A DNA stretch of 25,195 nucleotides from Schleiferiaceae bacterium (lineage in GTDB: Bacteria > Bacteroidota > Bacteroidia > Flavobacteriales > Schleiferiaceae), in the NCBI GenBank assembly GCA_022424815.1, contig JAKMGS010000009.1, positions 1 to 25,195 on the forward strand, in the 5' to 3' direction. A program made the position numbers and the translations under genes. The notes below the pieces were generated by a model that saw nothing but the letters and a program-made list of their open reading frames with translations, had not been told where the DNA came from and searched no databases. Numbering within the stretch: the stretch's first letter is position 1; every line of letters begins with the position of its first letter. Below, piece by piece: positions 8,427 through 16,022 of the stretch.

Positions 8427-8963
8427 CTAGCTCAACATTGCATTGCTCAACGTACGTAGCTTACCTGATATAGTATTATCTAATTCGTATCCTTCCACGA
8501 GTAGCTTTAGGCCACCAATCACTGAAGCATCTACACTTTCTGTAAGTAGGATTTCTTTACCCAGTTGCTCGCCAAGCTTTGCTACTAGATTATTTTTATC
8601 TGCATCTTTCAAAGCAACAGCACTCACTACGTGTGCTTCAACGATGCCTTTGTGGTGAAGAACATCCTTTTGGAACTTCTCACATACTGAAGCAAGATGT
8701 GCTTCACGGCCGTTTTTAGTCAACAGCATAACGAAGCCTTCGAACAAAGACGAGAATTTACCAGCAAAAATCTCTTTCAAGATGGCTTGCTTCTTATCTG
8801 CCTTGACAATAGGGCTTTTTAACAACTGTTCTAGCTCTTTGGATTCCGAGATGGCCTTTGTCATAGACTGGGCGTCCGCTTGAGCTTGATCAAGCATATT
8901 TTGCTCAAACGCCAAATCCAATAAGGCCTTGCTGTATCGTGAAGCTACTCGAGGATAATTCAT
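8427..8963 (-). CDS. atpH: F1F0 ATP synthase subunit delta
   Basis: Peripheral-stalk subunit of F1, 178 residues, standard length. The N-terminal helical domain starts with YPRVASRYSKALLDLAFEQN, a typical OSCP/delta opening. The C-terminal signature runs through SVDASVIGGLKLLVEGYELD (about 142-161), followed by the conserved end DNTISGKLRTL. It joins the top of F1 to the b-subunit stalk. The gene begins 8 nt after atpF and lies directly before atpA, the usual order. Confidence 0.97.
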   Translation of the reverse strand: MNYPRVASRYSKALLDLAFEQNMLDQAQADAQSMTKAISESKELEQLLKSPIVKADKKQAILKEIFAGKFSSLFEGFVMLLTKNGREAHLASVCEKFQKDVLHHKGIVEAHVVSAVALKDADKNNLVAKLGEQLGKEILLTESVDASVIGGLKLLVEGYELDNTISGKLRTLSNAMLS

Positions 8964-8971
8964 TCTGGGTA

Positions 8972-9472
8972 TTAGTTGAATTTAACGTCGTCGATGATTT
9001 TGCCAATCATTTCGGCTTGCTTGTTCGCGTCGCTCAACTCCTGACCTAAAACTTTCTCAGCTACCTCAATGCTTAAAGACGCCGCTTGTTTCTTCAGCTC
9101 TGCTACTGCAGAAGCTTTTTCAGCTTCAATGCTCGCTTTTGCAGCAGCAACTGTTTTATCAGCTTCTGCACTTGCAGCCTCTTTAGCCTCAGCAACAATT
9201 TTGTTTTTCATGTCACGAGCCTCTTTCAAAATGCGCTCACGTTCTTCGCGTGCTTCTTTCAAGATTGCTTCGTTGTCTGATTGAAGCGCTTTCATTTCTT
9301 CGCGCGCTTTCTCAGCAGCTTTCAATGCTCCTTCAATAGACTCTTCACGCGCATTAACCGCGTCAAGAATTGGCTTCCAAGCGTATTTCTTCAACAAGAA
9401 GATTAGGGCAACAAAAACCAACAACTGCCAAATGAAAAGGCCGAATGAAAAATCGTGAATTAACTTATCCAT
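8972..9472 (-). CDS. atpF: F1F0 ATP synthase subunit b
   Basis: Peripheral-stalk subunit of F0, 166 residues. A single membrane helix (about residues 10-28, FGLFIWQLLVFVALIFLLKK) is followed by a long charged coiled coil rich in Ala, Glu and Lys. AREESIEGALKAAEKAREEM is its characteristic first part. It starts 84 nt after atpE, the widest gap inside the operon, which contains a stable inverted repeat listed separately. It is followed closely by atpH. Confidence 0.97.
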   Translation of the reverse strand: MDKLIHDFSFGLFIWQLLVFVALIFLLKKYAWKPILDAVNAREESIEGALKAAEKAREEMKALQSDNEAILKEAREERERILKEARDMKNKIVAEAKEAASAEADKTVAAAKASIEAEKASAVAELKKQAASLSIEVAEKVLGQELSDANKQAEMIGKIIDDVKFN

Positions 9473-9505
9473 GTCTTAATAATGTGTAATCAAACTATAC
9501 TATGG

Positions 9506-9546
9506 AGAGTGTAAAGTAGAGTGCAACCAACCGTTACACTCTACTT
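9506..9546 (-). promoter_or_regulatory. Inverted repeat with two alternative pairings between atpE and atpF
   Basis: AAGTAGAGTG (9514-9523) pairs perfectly over 10 bp with CACTCTACTT (9537-9546). After one mismatch the stem continues for three more pairs around a five-base loop. A second arm, AGAGTGTAA (9506-9514), can instead pair perfectly over 9 bp with TTACACTCT (9534-9542). The two pairings exclude each other because they share the 3' arm on the plus strand. There is no T tract, so it is not an intrinsic terminator. It may stabilise atpE mRNA or tune expression of subunit c relative to the downstream genes. Confidence 0.6.
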
Positions 9547-9556
9547 CAATCTTCAA

Positions 9557-9748
9557 TTACTTCGCGAAAAGTGCGGCAAAGCCGATACCTTCGATAAGTG
9601 CCGCTGCAATAAGCATTGCAGTTTGAATTTTAGCAGTAGCTTCTGGCTGACGAGCAATAGCTTCCATTGCTGAACCACCGATTCTACCGATACCTAAACC
9701 AGCGCCAATTACGATCAAACCAGCACCTACAATTTCAGGGATTTCCAT
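9557..9748 (-). CDS. atpE: F1F0 ATP synthase subunit c
   Basis: Proton-carrying ring subunit, 63 residues, two membrane helices joined by the polar loop ARQPEA (32-37). Helix 1 has the glycine-rich packing motif GAGLGIGRIGG (15-25). Helix 2 carries the ion-binding Glu53 in LIEGIGFAAL. The Gln in helix 1 and the Ser/Thr beside the glutamate that mark sodium-dependent rings are missing, so protons are the likely coupling ion. The gene is 30 nt after atpB and is followed by the intercistronic inverted repeat. Confidence 0.98.
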   Translation of the reverse strand: MEIPEIVGAGLIVIGAGLGIGRIGGSAMEAIARQPEATAKIQTAMLIAAALIEGIGFAALFAK

Positions 9749-9778
9749 AGTATATATAATTTAATTAATACTCAATAT

Positions 9779-10888
9779 TTAGTGATGATCATGCTCTTCT
9801 ACCGCCGAACCAAAGTAAAGCGCCGTTAGCATGGTGAAAATGTATGCTTGCAATGCTGCCACCAATAACTCTAGCAACGACAATACAAGCGTGAGTCCAA
9901 AGAATGCCGGTGAAATCAACCAGCTTCCAAAGACAAAAATCAAACCGATAATGCTCATCAATACTACGTGGCCCGCTAACATATTAGCATACAAACGGAT
10001 CATCAACGAAAACGGTTTAACAAATAGTCCAATCAATTCAATGATTGCCATAATAGGCTTCAAAACCACAGGCACGCCTGGCATCCAAAAGATGTGCATC
10101 CAATAGTGCTTGTTGGCAGAAACCTGGGTAATAAGGAATGTGATTAGCGCAAGTGAGAATGTAATAGTGATATTTCCTGTTACATTAATTCCAAGGGGGG
10201 TCATCCCTGCTAGGTTCATGAACCAAATGAAAAAGAATACAGTAAGCAAGTAACTCATATACTTCTTGTAATGCTTTTCCCCAATATTTGGAATAGCAAT
10301 TTCGTCACGAACATAGATGATAAGCGGCTCGAGGAAACGACCCGCTTTTCTAGGCGTCTGGCCGTTTTTGTACGCTTTTGCTGCGCCTTTGAAAAGGAAG
10401 AACATGAAGATGGCCATAACCAAAATCATAAATACATTCTTCGTAATTGAAAAGTCAAGCGGCATCGCGTTAGTCGGATGGTGATGCTCATCCATGGTCA
10501 AGTGACCTGAAGCGTCTGTTTTATAAACCTTGCTGTGATGTAACACATAGTAGCTGCCATCTACCTCTGCAACAGACTCACCATGGTGAAATTTAGAAGA
10601 CGAGAATACTTTCAGCCCTTCATCAAAGAGGATTACCGGCAATGGAAAACTAACACCTTCGGTAATAGTGAAATCATATGAATCAGCAAGGTGGTGCTCA
10701 ATGGTTTCTTTGATCTGCGCCTTAACATCATGGCCTTCTTCGGCGGCATGATCATGTGTTTCGTGGGCTTCTACAGCGTGTGAATCCTCGTGATGATCGT
10801 GGTCTTGGGCATTTGTAGGAACAGACAAAAACATTGCGCCTACAAGGGCTAAGGATACGGAGAGCTTCGAAAACATATTATTATGCAT
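9779..10888 (-). CDS. atpB: F1F0 ATP synthase subunit a with His-rich N-terminal extension
   Basis: Stator proton channel of F0. The core from about residue 150 has five to six membrane helices and the essential arginine, Arg298, in SLMIRLYANMLAGH. At 369 residues it is about 100 longer than the E. coli protein. The extra part is N-terminal: a signal-peptide-like helix ending VPTNAQ, then an acidic and histidine-rich stretch with eight His between residues 30 and 53, then a folded-looking segment. The C terminus also ends EEHDHH. Long AtpB forms are usual in Bacteroidota. An alternative start at Met5 (10876) is equally possible. It is the first core gene of the operon, preceded by a 170-nt gap holding a probable promoter. 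Confidence 0.95.
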   Translation of the reverse strand: MHNNMFSKLSVSLALVGAMFLSVPTNAQDHDHHEDSHAVEAHETHDHAAEEGHDVKAQIKETIEHHLADSYDFTITEGVSFPLPVILFDEGLKVFSSSKFHHGESVAEVDGSYYVLHHSKVYKTDASGHLTMDEHHHPTNAMPLDFSITKNVFMILVMAIFMFFLFKGAAKAYKNGQTPRKAGRFLEPLIIYVRDEIAIPNIGEKHYKKYMSYLLTVFFFIWFMNLAGMTPLGINVTGNITITFSLALITFLITQVSANKHYWMHIFWMPGVPVVLKPIMAIIELIGLFVKPFSLMIRLYANMLAGHVVLMSIIGLIFVFGSWLISPAFFGLTLVLSLLELLVAALQAYIFTMLTALYFGSAVEEHDHH

Positions 10889-10924
10889 TTCCTATTTCAG
10901 AAATTAGGCGTCTTAAAAACGATG

Positions 10925-10954
10925 CAAAATTAATACTAAATCTCCACGCGCAGA
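10925..10954 (-). promoter_or_regulatory. Probable promoter of the atpBEFHAG operon
   Basis: On the minus strand TAATTTTG (10932-10925) matches the Bacteroidota -7 consensus TAnnTTTG. TCTG (10954-10951) lies 18 nt upstream as an imperfect -33 element. The predicted start near 10918 gives a leader of about 30 nt before the atpB start. The rest of the 170-nt gap holds AT-rich sequence and only weak short inverted repeats. Confidence 0.45.
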
Positions 10955-11058
10955 AGCTTTATAAACTTTTTATTGTGAATAACTAATGTGCCGTTGGGCA
11001 TGGTCAAAAAACGGGGCTTTAATATTGAAAACCAGAACACTGCATTGACTTTGGAGGC

Positions 11059-11424
11059 TTACATCTTGTTCAACGCGCGGACAAGTGCGACGGTCTCTAG
11101 CAATGTGGTTGTAGCATAGGGAATAAAAAACATCCCAAACTCTGTTGAAGATATCTGCCCATCAGCGTTATATAGCGGTTGAAGGAAAACAAAAAATACC
11201 AGGAACTTCATACCGCTTAGTGCCATGAATACAAAGCCAAGCTTCTCCGGGTGTTTGACACGAAGCATTTGTAGTATCCAATATCCGAACACAGCCAAAA
11301 CCACATTTACCACGTAGGAGGCAAAGAGCACATCCAAGCCCCCTTCGGTTAGAAACGTTCTGTGTAGAAAGAATAGCGCTGTTGAGGCTGAAAACACAAC
11401 ACCATAAAAGTACTTTTGAATCAT
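11059..11424 (-). CDS. DUF6168-like four-helix membrane protein next to ATP synthase
   Basis: A 121-residue membrane protein with four hydrophobic segments (about 6-22, 33-53, 63-82 and 97-116). The pattern KHPEKLGFVFMALSGMKF followed by FFIPYATTTLLE resembles the DUF6168 proteins that sit beside ATP synthase genes in Flavobacteriia. I chose the start at 11424 because it lies 5 nt after the atpZ stop and gives a helix directly after MIQKYF. A longer in-frame reading to 11496 would overlap atpZ deeply. Its position suggests a role like AtpI, an assembly helper for the c ring, but no function has been shown here. Confidence 0.75.
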   Translation of the reverse strand: MIQKYFYGVVFSASTALFFLHRTFLTEGGLDVLFASYVVNVVLAVFGYWILQMLRVKHPEKLGFVFMALSGMKFLVFFVFLQPLYNADGQISSTEFGMFFIPYATTTLLETVALVRALNKM

Positions 11425-11429
11425 GCTGT

Positions 11430-11627
11430 CTATTCGTCTTTTGGCAAGGCCGAAATCAACTGGTAGATAGAAATACCAACGGCAAGAATTACGCAAAAAG
11501 CAGTATATCCATTATTAGCCGATGCATACTTCTCGTCAAGGTATTTTCCTAATTCGGAACCTAGGTAGACCAGCACAGCCATTTGAACACCTACATAGCT
11601 GAAGCGAATAAAATTATTTTTAGCCAT
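11430..11627 (-). CDS. atpZ: AtpZ/AtpI family protein
   Basis: Small membrane protein of 65 residues with two hydrophobic segments (about 8-24 and 42-60) separated by YLGSELGKYLDEKY. That stretch has the glycine and aspartate pattern of the ATPase gene 1 family. In other bacteria AtpZ/AtpI proteins are encoded at the head of ATP synthase operons and help c-ring assembly or cation supply. Here it lies 14 nt after bactofilin and 5 nt before the DUF6168-like gene, upstream of atpB on the same strand, in keeping with that role. Confidence 0.85.
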   Translation of the reverse strand: MAKNNFIRFSYVGVQMAVLVYLGSELGKYLDEKYASANNGYTAFCVILAVGISIYQLISALPKDE

Positions 11628-11641
11628 CAGGCAATAAGACC

Positions 11642-12040
11642 TTATGCGGTCTTAGCGGAGTCCTCTTTTGCTTTGGAAACTTTGCGCATTACCGCTCCCA
11701 TTGAAACAGATCCGTTCAATTCTGCGCCTGGCTCAACCGATAGTTTGTCGGTAGTTACTTTTCCGCTAACCTTACCCGTTTGCCCAACCGCAAGGGTTTG
11801 TTCAACCTTTACCGTTCCTTCAATAGTGCCGGCTACAGCAGCGCTTTTACATTCAACTTCACCCTCAACAAGGCCGTGCTCGCCGACGACTAGTTTTCCA
11901 GCAATTTTCACATTGCCTTTGATTTTGCCATCAATGCGAACGTCGCCATCCGAGGCCAAGTCACCTTGAATACTCGTTCCAAGTAATATTCTATTCGAAG
12001 CTTGCGCTTGTTCTGGGAATTTTTTTGGTGATGAAATCAT
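11642..12040 (-). CDS. Bactofilin, polymer-forming cytoskeletal protein
   Basis: A 132-residue bactofilin. The central part (about 16-110) is a series of short beta-helix turns such as GDVRIDGKIKGNVKIAGKLV and VEGEVECKSAAVAGTIEGTV, which stack into a right-handed beta helix and polymerise without nucleotide. The ends are short, disordered and basic (KVSKAKED). Bactofilins form filaments on the inner membrane and recruit cell-wall enzymes in several phyla. The ATG overlaps the stop of the PorW/SprE-like gene by 4 nt (ATGA), so the two are translationally coupled. Confidence 0.93.
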   Translation of the reverse strand: MISSPKKFPEQAQASNRILLGTSIQGDLASDGDVRIDGKIKGNVKIAGKLVVGEHGLVEGEVECKSAAVAGTIEGTVKVEQTLAVGQTGKVSGKVTTDKLSVEPGAELNGSVSMGAVMRKVSKAKEDSAKTA

Positions 12041-14640
12041 AATGTCTTAAAATATTTTATGTATTCCTTTAAAACCTTATCGCGATATACTTTGCCAAAG
12101 TTTGGGTTGTTTATGTAGAACTCTACACTCATGGCTGAGGGATAAAATTGTTCCAAAGGGCCGCCTAAAGTACTAAAAGTATTCAAATAAACCTCAGCTT
12201 TCTCCTTGGTTCTCAGGCCGCTAACAATAACCAGTTGTGTGGCCTGATCATAAAAGATGTTTTGAATCCTAAGATTATCAAACTTGAAATGTTCTTTGTT
12301 GAAGTCTGCTAGGGCATTACGCAATTCATTTATTTGCGCGTTTTCTGCCGGTATAGCTAAAATAAATTTATGTGGTGCGTTGGGTTGATCCGGGAAATCA
12401 ATCTTCTGAACTCTCTGATCTCCAGTCCCCTCAAAATCTCCTTTTTCCCCGTTCTCATCACTCAACAAAAGTGCTAAAATCTGTCCCGCAATTGCCGCTT
12501 CCTCCGAATCAGGGTACTCCTTAATAACTCCTGTTAAAGTCTCAACGACGTCCTCTTCTTTTTCTTCCCCTCCATAAATAAATGCCTGGAGCATAAGGGC
12601 CTTCGGTAGTAATTGTGTTTTTGGGAAAAGGTTTATCAGTTTGTCCAATTCCCCTTGGGCTGTTTGCAAGTTCCCTGACTCAAAAGATGCAAAAGCCGCA
12701 TCATAAGCTTCCTGTTCTTCGCGCGGCACCTCAGGCCCTTTAAGTTCTCCGCGAAGCAAGGCGGCATATGGGCTATTCGGGTACTCTGTAAGAAGCTTTT
12801 CCTTGGTTTTCTCTTGGTATTCTGTGTCCAATTGTTCCCCGCGTAATAAATAGAGACCGTAAAACACCTTTGGGGTTAATTGGGCATAGCTCTCAAACTC
12901 CTTGAGGTAGTCCATCCAAGCTAAATCTGCTGCAACTAAGTCGAGTAAGCCGTCTTTGTAAATAAAGCCAAGCTCTGCCTTTGCTTTAGCTTCTCTAACC
13001 AAGCTTTGATTGTACTCCTCTTCAGATCGCAGCACACGAGACAAATAGTACTCGACGGAATTATCGTTTGACGGCAAAGTAGTCTGTGTGCTATCCATAC
13101 CCTCGTTTGCGTCAACAAGATCTACTGACTCTCCAAATCCTTGGACTGGCTTATCCTTGGTCCGCCAATGGTCTTCAAGCGGTCGCTCCCCCCATGTTCG
13201 TTTGAATGATGCAAGGCCGCTTGTACGAACCTGTGCATTGAAGAAATACCATTCCCCACCACCTATTGCCTGTGGTCCCGCATTTGCTAATAGCGCATTT
13301 TGTTCTGCACGCATTTCGGCTAGCTCAGCCTTACGTCGGGCTTCAGCCTCGCGCTTTTGTTTCTCCTCAACAAATTGGCCAAATTTCTCTCGTAATTCTG
13401 TTTCGCTCATGCCATACATGGCTTGTAAACTATCCTCAAGCAACACTGTGTTTACCGCCAAGACTAATTCATCCAACACGCTTTTCCTGTGTTGTAGGGT
13501 GTCTAGTCCACCATAGCCGGGAGGCAATACTGCCAGTGCACTGTCATAATAAGCTTGGGCCGGGACAAAATCACGAAAATCAAATTCGATTCCAGCCAAG
13601 GTGAGATAGCTTTTCCCTTTTTGATTTGGATTGTCCACTGAGCTCTGAATGCTTTTTACCAGTAAATTCTCTGCCTCTAGAAACTTCTCTAAATCCAATT
13701 GTTTCAGCGCCCAGACGTAATATATCTGATCGCGATAGTTAATATTCTTATCGTCGCGGAGCATTTTTTGCAGATCCTTCTCAATCACCGCAATATCTTC
13801 CATATAAACATCGAAATTCTCAGCACGCTTAATCTGCGCTGAAAACGTAATATCATAGTCATCGGGGTGCAGCTCAAGCACCGCCTCATATGCTAATGCG
13901 CTCTCATACCCCTTATTCATCAACGCGTACAGCTGAGCATTTAAATATGTCAGTCTTACTTTCTGAGCCTTGTTCGGCGCAAGTGCCGCAGCGCTTTCCA
14001 CCCACTGCTGGGCTTCATTCCATGATTTTTGTTGAATGTGCAATGCCGCTAGAGTTTTTTGGGCCTCAAAAAGCATCGGCTTTGGCAGCTCTTTGGTGTA
14101 GATTTCGTCTAGTATTATCTCCGCCTGAAATGCATTGTCCATTCGGATATGGGTTTGCGCCGCCAACAGACGAGCCCAAAAAACTTCATCTTCCGCTCTT
14201 TCTATTCCACGGAATTGATCTTCCATATAGGACGTGGCCTCAATACATTGAATCCACTCGTTCTTATAAAATCTTGCACGGGCAATGAGTAAATATGCCT
14301 TGAATACATAATCGTTTTTTTGCTCGCCCCTAAAGACCATACTATGACCTTTGATGACCTTGGCGCTCTTTTCCAATGAGCGATCCATCTTGGCAAACAT
14401 TTGCGGCGCCTGCTTTTCGTCTGGCCAGTAGTATATGGGAAGTAAATTCTCAAAATCATATTCCTCCGCTTTTTCAAAAGCAGTTACAGCCTCCTTTAAA
14501 GCCACTTCTCCATTGAAAAAAGCATTGTAATGGGCAGTGGTCTCATGATACTTGCGATTGATCCAGCGGTCCTTTGTGGTAGAACAGCTCGACAAAACCA
14601 AAGCGGCAAGGAGCAGGAATATGTGTTTTTTGAAATCCAT
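12037..14640 (-). CDS. sprE: PorW/SprE-like tetratricopeptide lipoprotein of the type IX secretion system
   Basis: Large lipoprotein of 867 residues. The signal peptide ends in LVLSSC with lipidated Cys19. HYNAFFNGEVALKEA (38-52) is the hallmark N-terminal stretch of PorW/SprE. Repeated helical hairpins of TPR type fill most of residues 110-400 and 560-740, and a highly charged helix occupies about 415-450. A conserved 110-residue C-terminal domain (from about 758) begins KFILAIPAENAQINELRNAL. Family members are needed for type IX secretion and gliding in Porphyromonas and Flavobacterium, probably linking the motor to outer-membrane parts. It heads the run leading to bactofilin and the ATP synthase genes. 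No other T9SS gene is in the window. Confidence 0.85.
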   Translation of the reverse strand: MDFKKHIFLLLAALVLSSCSTTKDRWINRKYHETTAHYNAFFNGEVALKEAVTAFEKAEEYDFENLLPIYYWPDEKQAPQMFAKMDRSLEKSAKVIKGHSMVFRGEQKNDYVFKAYLLIARARFYKNEWIQCIEATSYMEDQFRGIERAEDEVFWARLLAAQTHIRMDNAFQAEIILDEIYTKELPKPMLFEAQKTLAALHIQQKSWNEAQQWVESAAALAPNKAQKVRLTYLNAQLYALMNKGYESALAYEAVLELHPDDYDITFSAQIKRAENFDVYMEDIAVIEKDLQKMLRDDKNINYRDQIYYVWALKQLDLEKFLEAENLLVKSIQSSVDNPNQKGKSYLTLAGIEFDFRDFVPAQAYYDSALAVLPPGYGGLDTLQHRKSVLDELVLAVNTVLLEDSLQAMYGMSETELREKFGQFVEEKQKREAEARRKAELAEMRAEQNALLANAGPQAIGGGEWYFFNAQVRTSGLASFKRTWGERPLEDHWRTKDKPVQGFGESVDLVDANEGMDSTQTTLPSNDNSVEYYLSRVLRSEEEYNQSLVREAKAKAELGFIYKDGLLDLVAADLAWMDYLKEFESYAQLTPKVFYGLYLLRGEQLDTEYQEKTKEKLLTEYPNSPYAALLRGELKGPEVPREEQEAYDAAFASFESGNLQTAQGELDKLINLFPKTQLLPKALMLQAFIYGGEEKEEDVVETLTGVIKEYPDSEEAAIAGQILALLLSDENGEKGDFEGTGDQRVQKIDFPDQPNAPHKFILAIPAENAQINELRNALADFNKEHFKFDNLRIQNIFYDQATQLVIVSGLRTKEKAEVYLNTFSTLGGPLEQFYPSAMSVEFYINNPNFGKVYRDKVLKEYIKYFKTL

Positions 14641-14715
14641 CAGGTGTAATAACGCGCTAAAATTATTTTATTTCAAGCCGCGGAAGAAATGCTACGCCCG
14701 ATATTTGTAATTAAC

Positions 14716-15573
14716 ATGGCAAATAAATCTAAAAATCAGAAACGGGTACAGCGTTGGAGAAACAAGTTCCGTTTCGTTATATTAAATGACGACACTTTTG
14801 AAGAAGTGTTTACCATTAAGCTAAGCCCACTCAACATCTTCAGCGGGAGTGTTTTTGTGGTGCTTTTTACCATTGCCATTACCACCCTGGTCATAGCATA
14901 TACACCTTTGAAAGAGATGATTCCGGGTTATGCCTCCTCAAAGTTGCGTCGAGAATCTATCAACTTGGCCTTAAAAGCTGATAGCCTCGATACCTCTGTT
15001 CGAGCGAATCAACAATATATCCGAGGTATCCAAAGGATATTATCTGGCGAAGTCATTGATTCGGTGTTAATTGATATTGAGGAAGGTAAAGATTCTCTTG
15101 ACAAGGTTGTTTTATCTAGCCCAAGTGCTGAAGACAGCGCCTTCAGACAATGGGTTGAAGAAGAAAACGAATTCACATTAAGTCAAAACGCACCAGAATT
15201 AGACATCCCTCAATTAATGGCTCCGGTAGACGGCTTACTTACATCCAGCTTTGAGTCCGGACAAGGTCATTATGCTGTAGACATTGCAGCTGCAAAAAAC
15301 ACACCTGTAAAATCATGCTATGAAGGAACGGTAGTATTTACCGATTGGTCAAGTGAAAATGGGAATGTCATTATTATACAGCACGAACGCAACTTACTCA
15401 GCGCCTATAAACACAATAGTGCCCTGCTAAAATCTGTCGGTGATTTCGTGCGTAGTGGAGAAGCAATTGCCATCATTGGAAATAGTGGAGAGAACTCTAC
15501 TGGCCCTCACCTTCACTTCGAACTTTGGTACGACGGCTATGCCATCAACCCAGAAGAATACATCAAGCTTTAA
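14716..15573 (+). CDS. Membrane-anchored M23 family metallopeptidase
   Basis: Cell-wall endopeptidase-like protein of 285 residues. A basic cytoplasmic N terminus precedes a single membrane helix at about 41-62, then a helical linker, then the LytM domain from about 165. Zinc-site residues are visible: His185 and Asp189 in GHYAVD, His265 and His267 in GPHLHFEL, with His233 in YKHNS, so the enzyme should be active. I chose MANKSKNQKR at 14716; the nine-residue longer form from 14689 has no support. It is divergent from the sprE-like gene 75 nt away. Its stop shares bases with the stop of the opposing rnhA. The likely substrate is peptidoglycan cross-bridges. Confidence 0.9.
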   Translation: MANKSKNQKRVQRWRNKFRFVILNDDTFEEVFTIKLSPLNIFSGSVFVVLFTIAITTLVIAYTPLKEMIPGYASSKLRRESINLALKADSLDTSVRANQQYIRGIQRILSGEVIDSVLIDIEEGKDSLDKVVLSSPSAEDSAFRQWVEEENEFTLSQNAPELDIPQLMAPVDGLLTSSFESGQGHYAVDIAAAKNTPVKSCYEGTVVFTDWSSENGNVIIIQHERNLLSAYKHNSALLKSVGDFVRSGEAIAIIGNSGENSTGPHLHFELWYDGYAINPEEYIKL

Positions 15574-16022
15574 TCTAAATAACCAGAATCTGGCGGCAAG
15601 TTCGGGCCCTTGCTCGCGGCCACAGCCAAGGCGTCGCAACGCTCGTTCTGCGGGTGGTTATTGTGTCCCTTGACCCAAGTAAAGGTCGGGCGGTAGCGGT
15701 CCAATAGCGGCAGCAATTTCCGCCACAAATCAGGGTTCTTCTTGTCTTTAAATCCTTTCTGAACCCAATTTCTCAACCAGCCCTTGTTGATCGCGTCCAC
15801 CACATACTTGCTGTCGCTGACCACTTGAACTTGGTGCTCTGTGGATTTCAGTGCCTGCAAGCCCTTAATGACCGCCAACAATTCCATACGGTTATTGGTC
15901 GTTCGAGCAAAACCGCCGCTCAACTCTTTCCGATGACCCGCGCTGCTCTCCATGACCACGCCATAACCGCCTGGTCCGGGATTGCCGCTTGCTGCGCCGT
16001 CTGTATATATGATCACCTTCAT
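15570..16022 (-). CDS. rnhA: Ribonuclease HI
   Basis: Endonuclease cleaving RNA in RNA-DNA hybrids, 150 residues. The catalytic carboxylates are Asp8 in YTDGAASGNPGPGGYG, Glu47 in NNRMELLA, Asp70 in VSDSKYV and Asp130 in ERCDALA, and TWVKGHNNHPQNERCD is the usual handle-end motif. The start at 16022 overlaps the purN stop as ATGA, which supports it over the nine-residue longer reading to 16049. The stop codon lies on the TTAA shared with the convergent M23 gene. Confidence 0.96.
   Translation of the reverse strand: MKVIIYTDGAASGNPGPGGYGVVMESSAGHRKELSGGFARTTNNRMELLAVIKGLQALKSTEHQVQVVSDSKYVVDAINKGWLRNWVQKGFKDKKNPDLWRKLLPLLDRYRPTFTWVKGHNNHPQNERCDALAVAASKGPNLPPDSGYLD

Noticed and set aside
9514..9546. 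Intrinsic terminator between atpE and atpF
   Set aside because: The stem is strong, but only TTTA follows it on the minus strand, and the downstream atpF-H-A-G genes are essential parts of the same complex.
9557..9748. Sodium-dependent c ring
   Set aside because: Helix 1 lacks the ligand glutamine and Glu53 is followed by Gly-Ile-Gly rather than Ser/Thr and Tyr ligands, so a proton ring is the simpler reading.
10970..11058. Terminator after the DUF6168-like gene
   Set aside because: Only short inverted repeats such as TGCC/GGCA are present without a T tract, so transcription may continue into atpB.
11425..11496. Longer form of the DUF6168-like protein
   Set aside because: The extension runs inside atpZ in another frame; the start at 11424 follows the atpZ stop directly.
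13088..14288. Long plus-strand reading frames opposite the sprE-like gene
   Set aside because: They are antisense shadows with no protein-like features, while the minus strand has a full lipoprotein with a clear lipobox and repeats.
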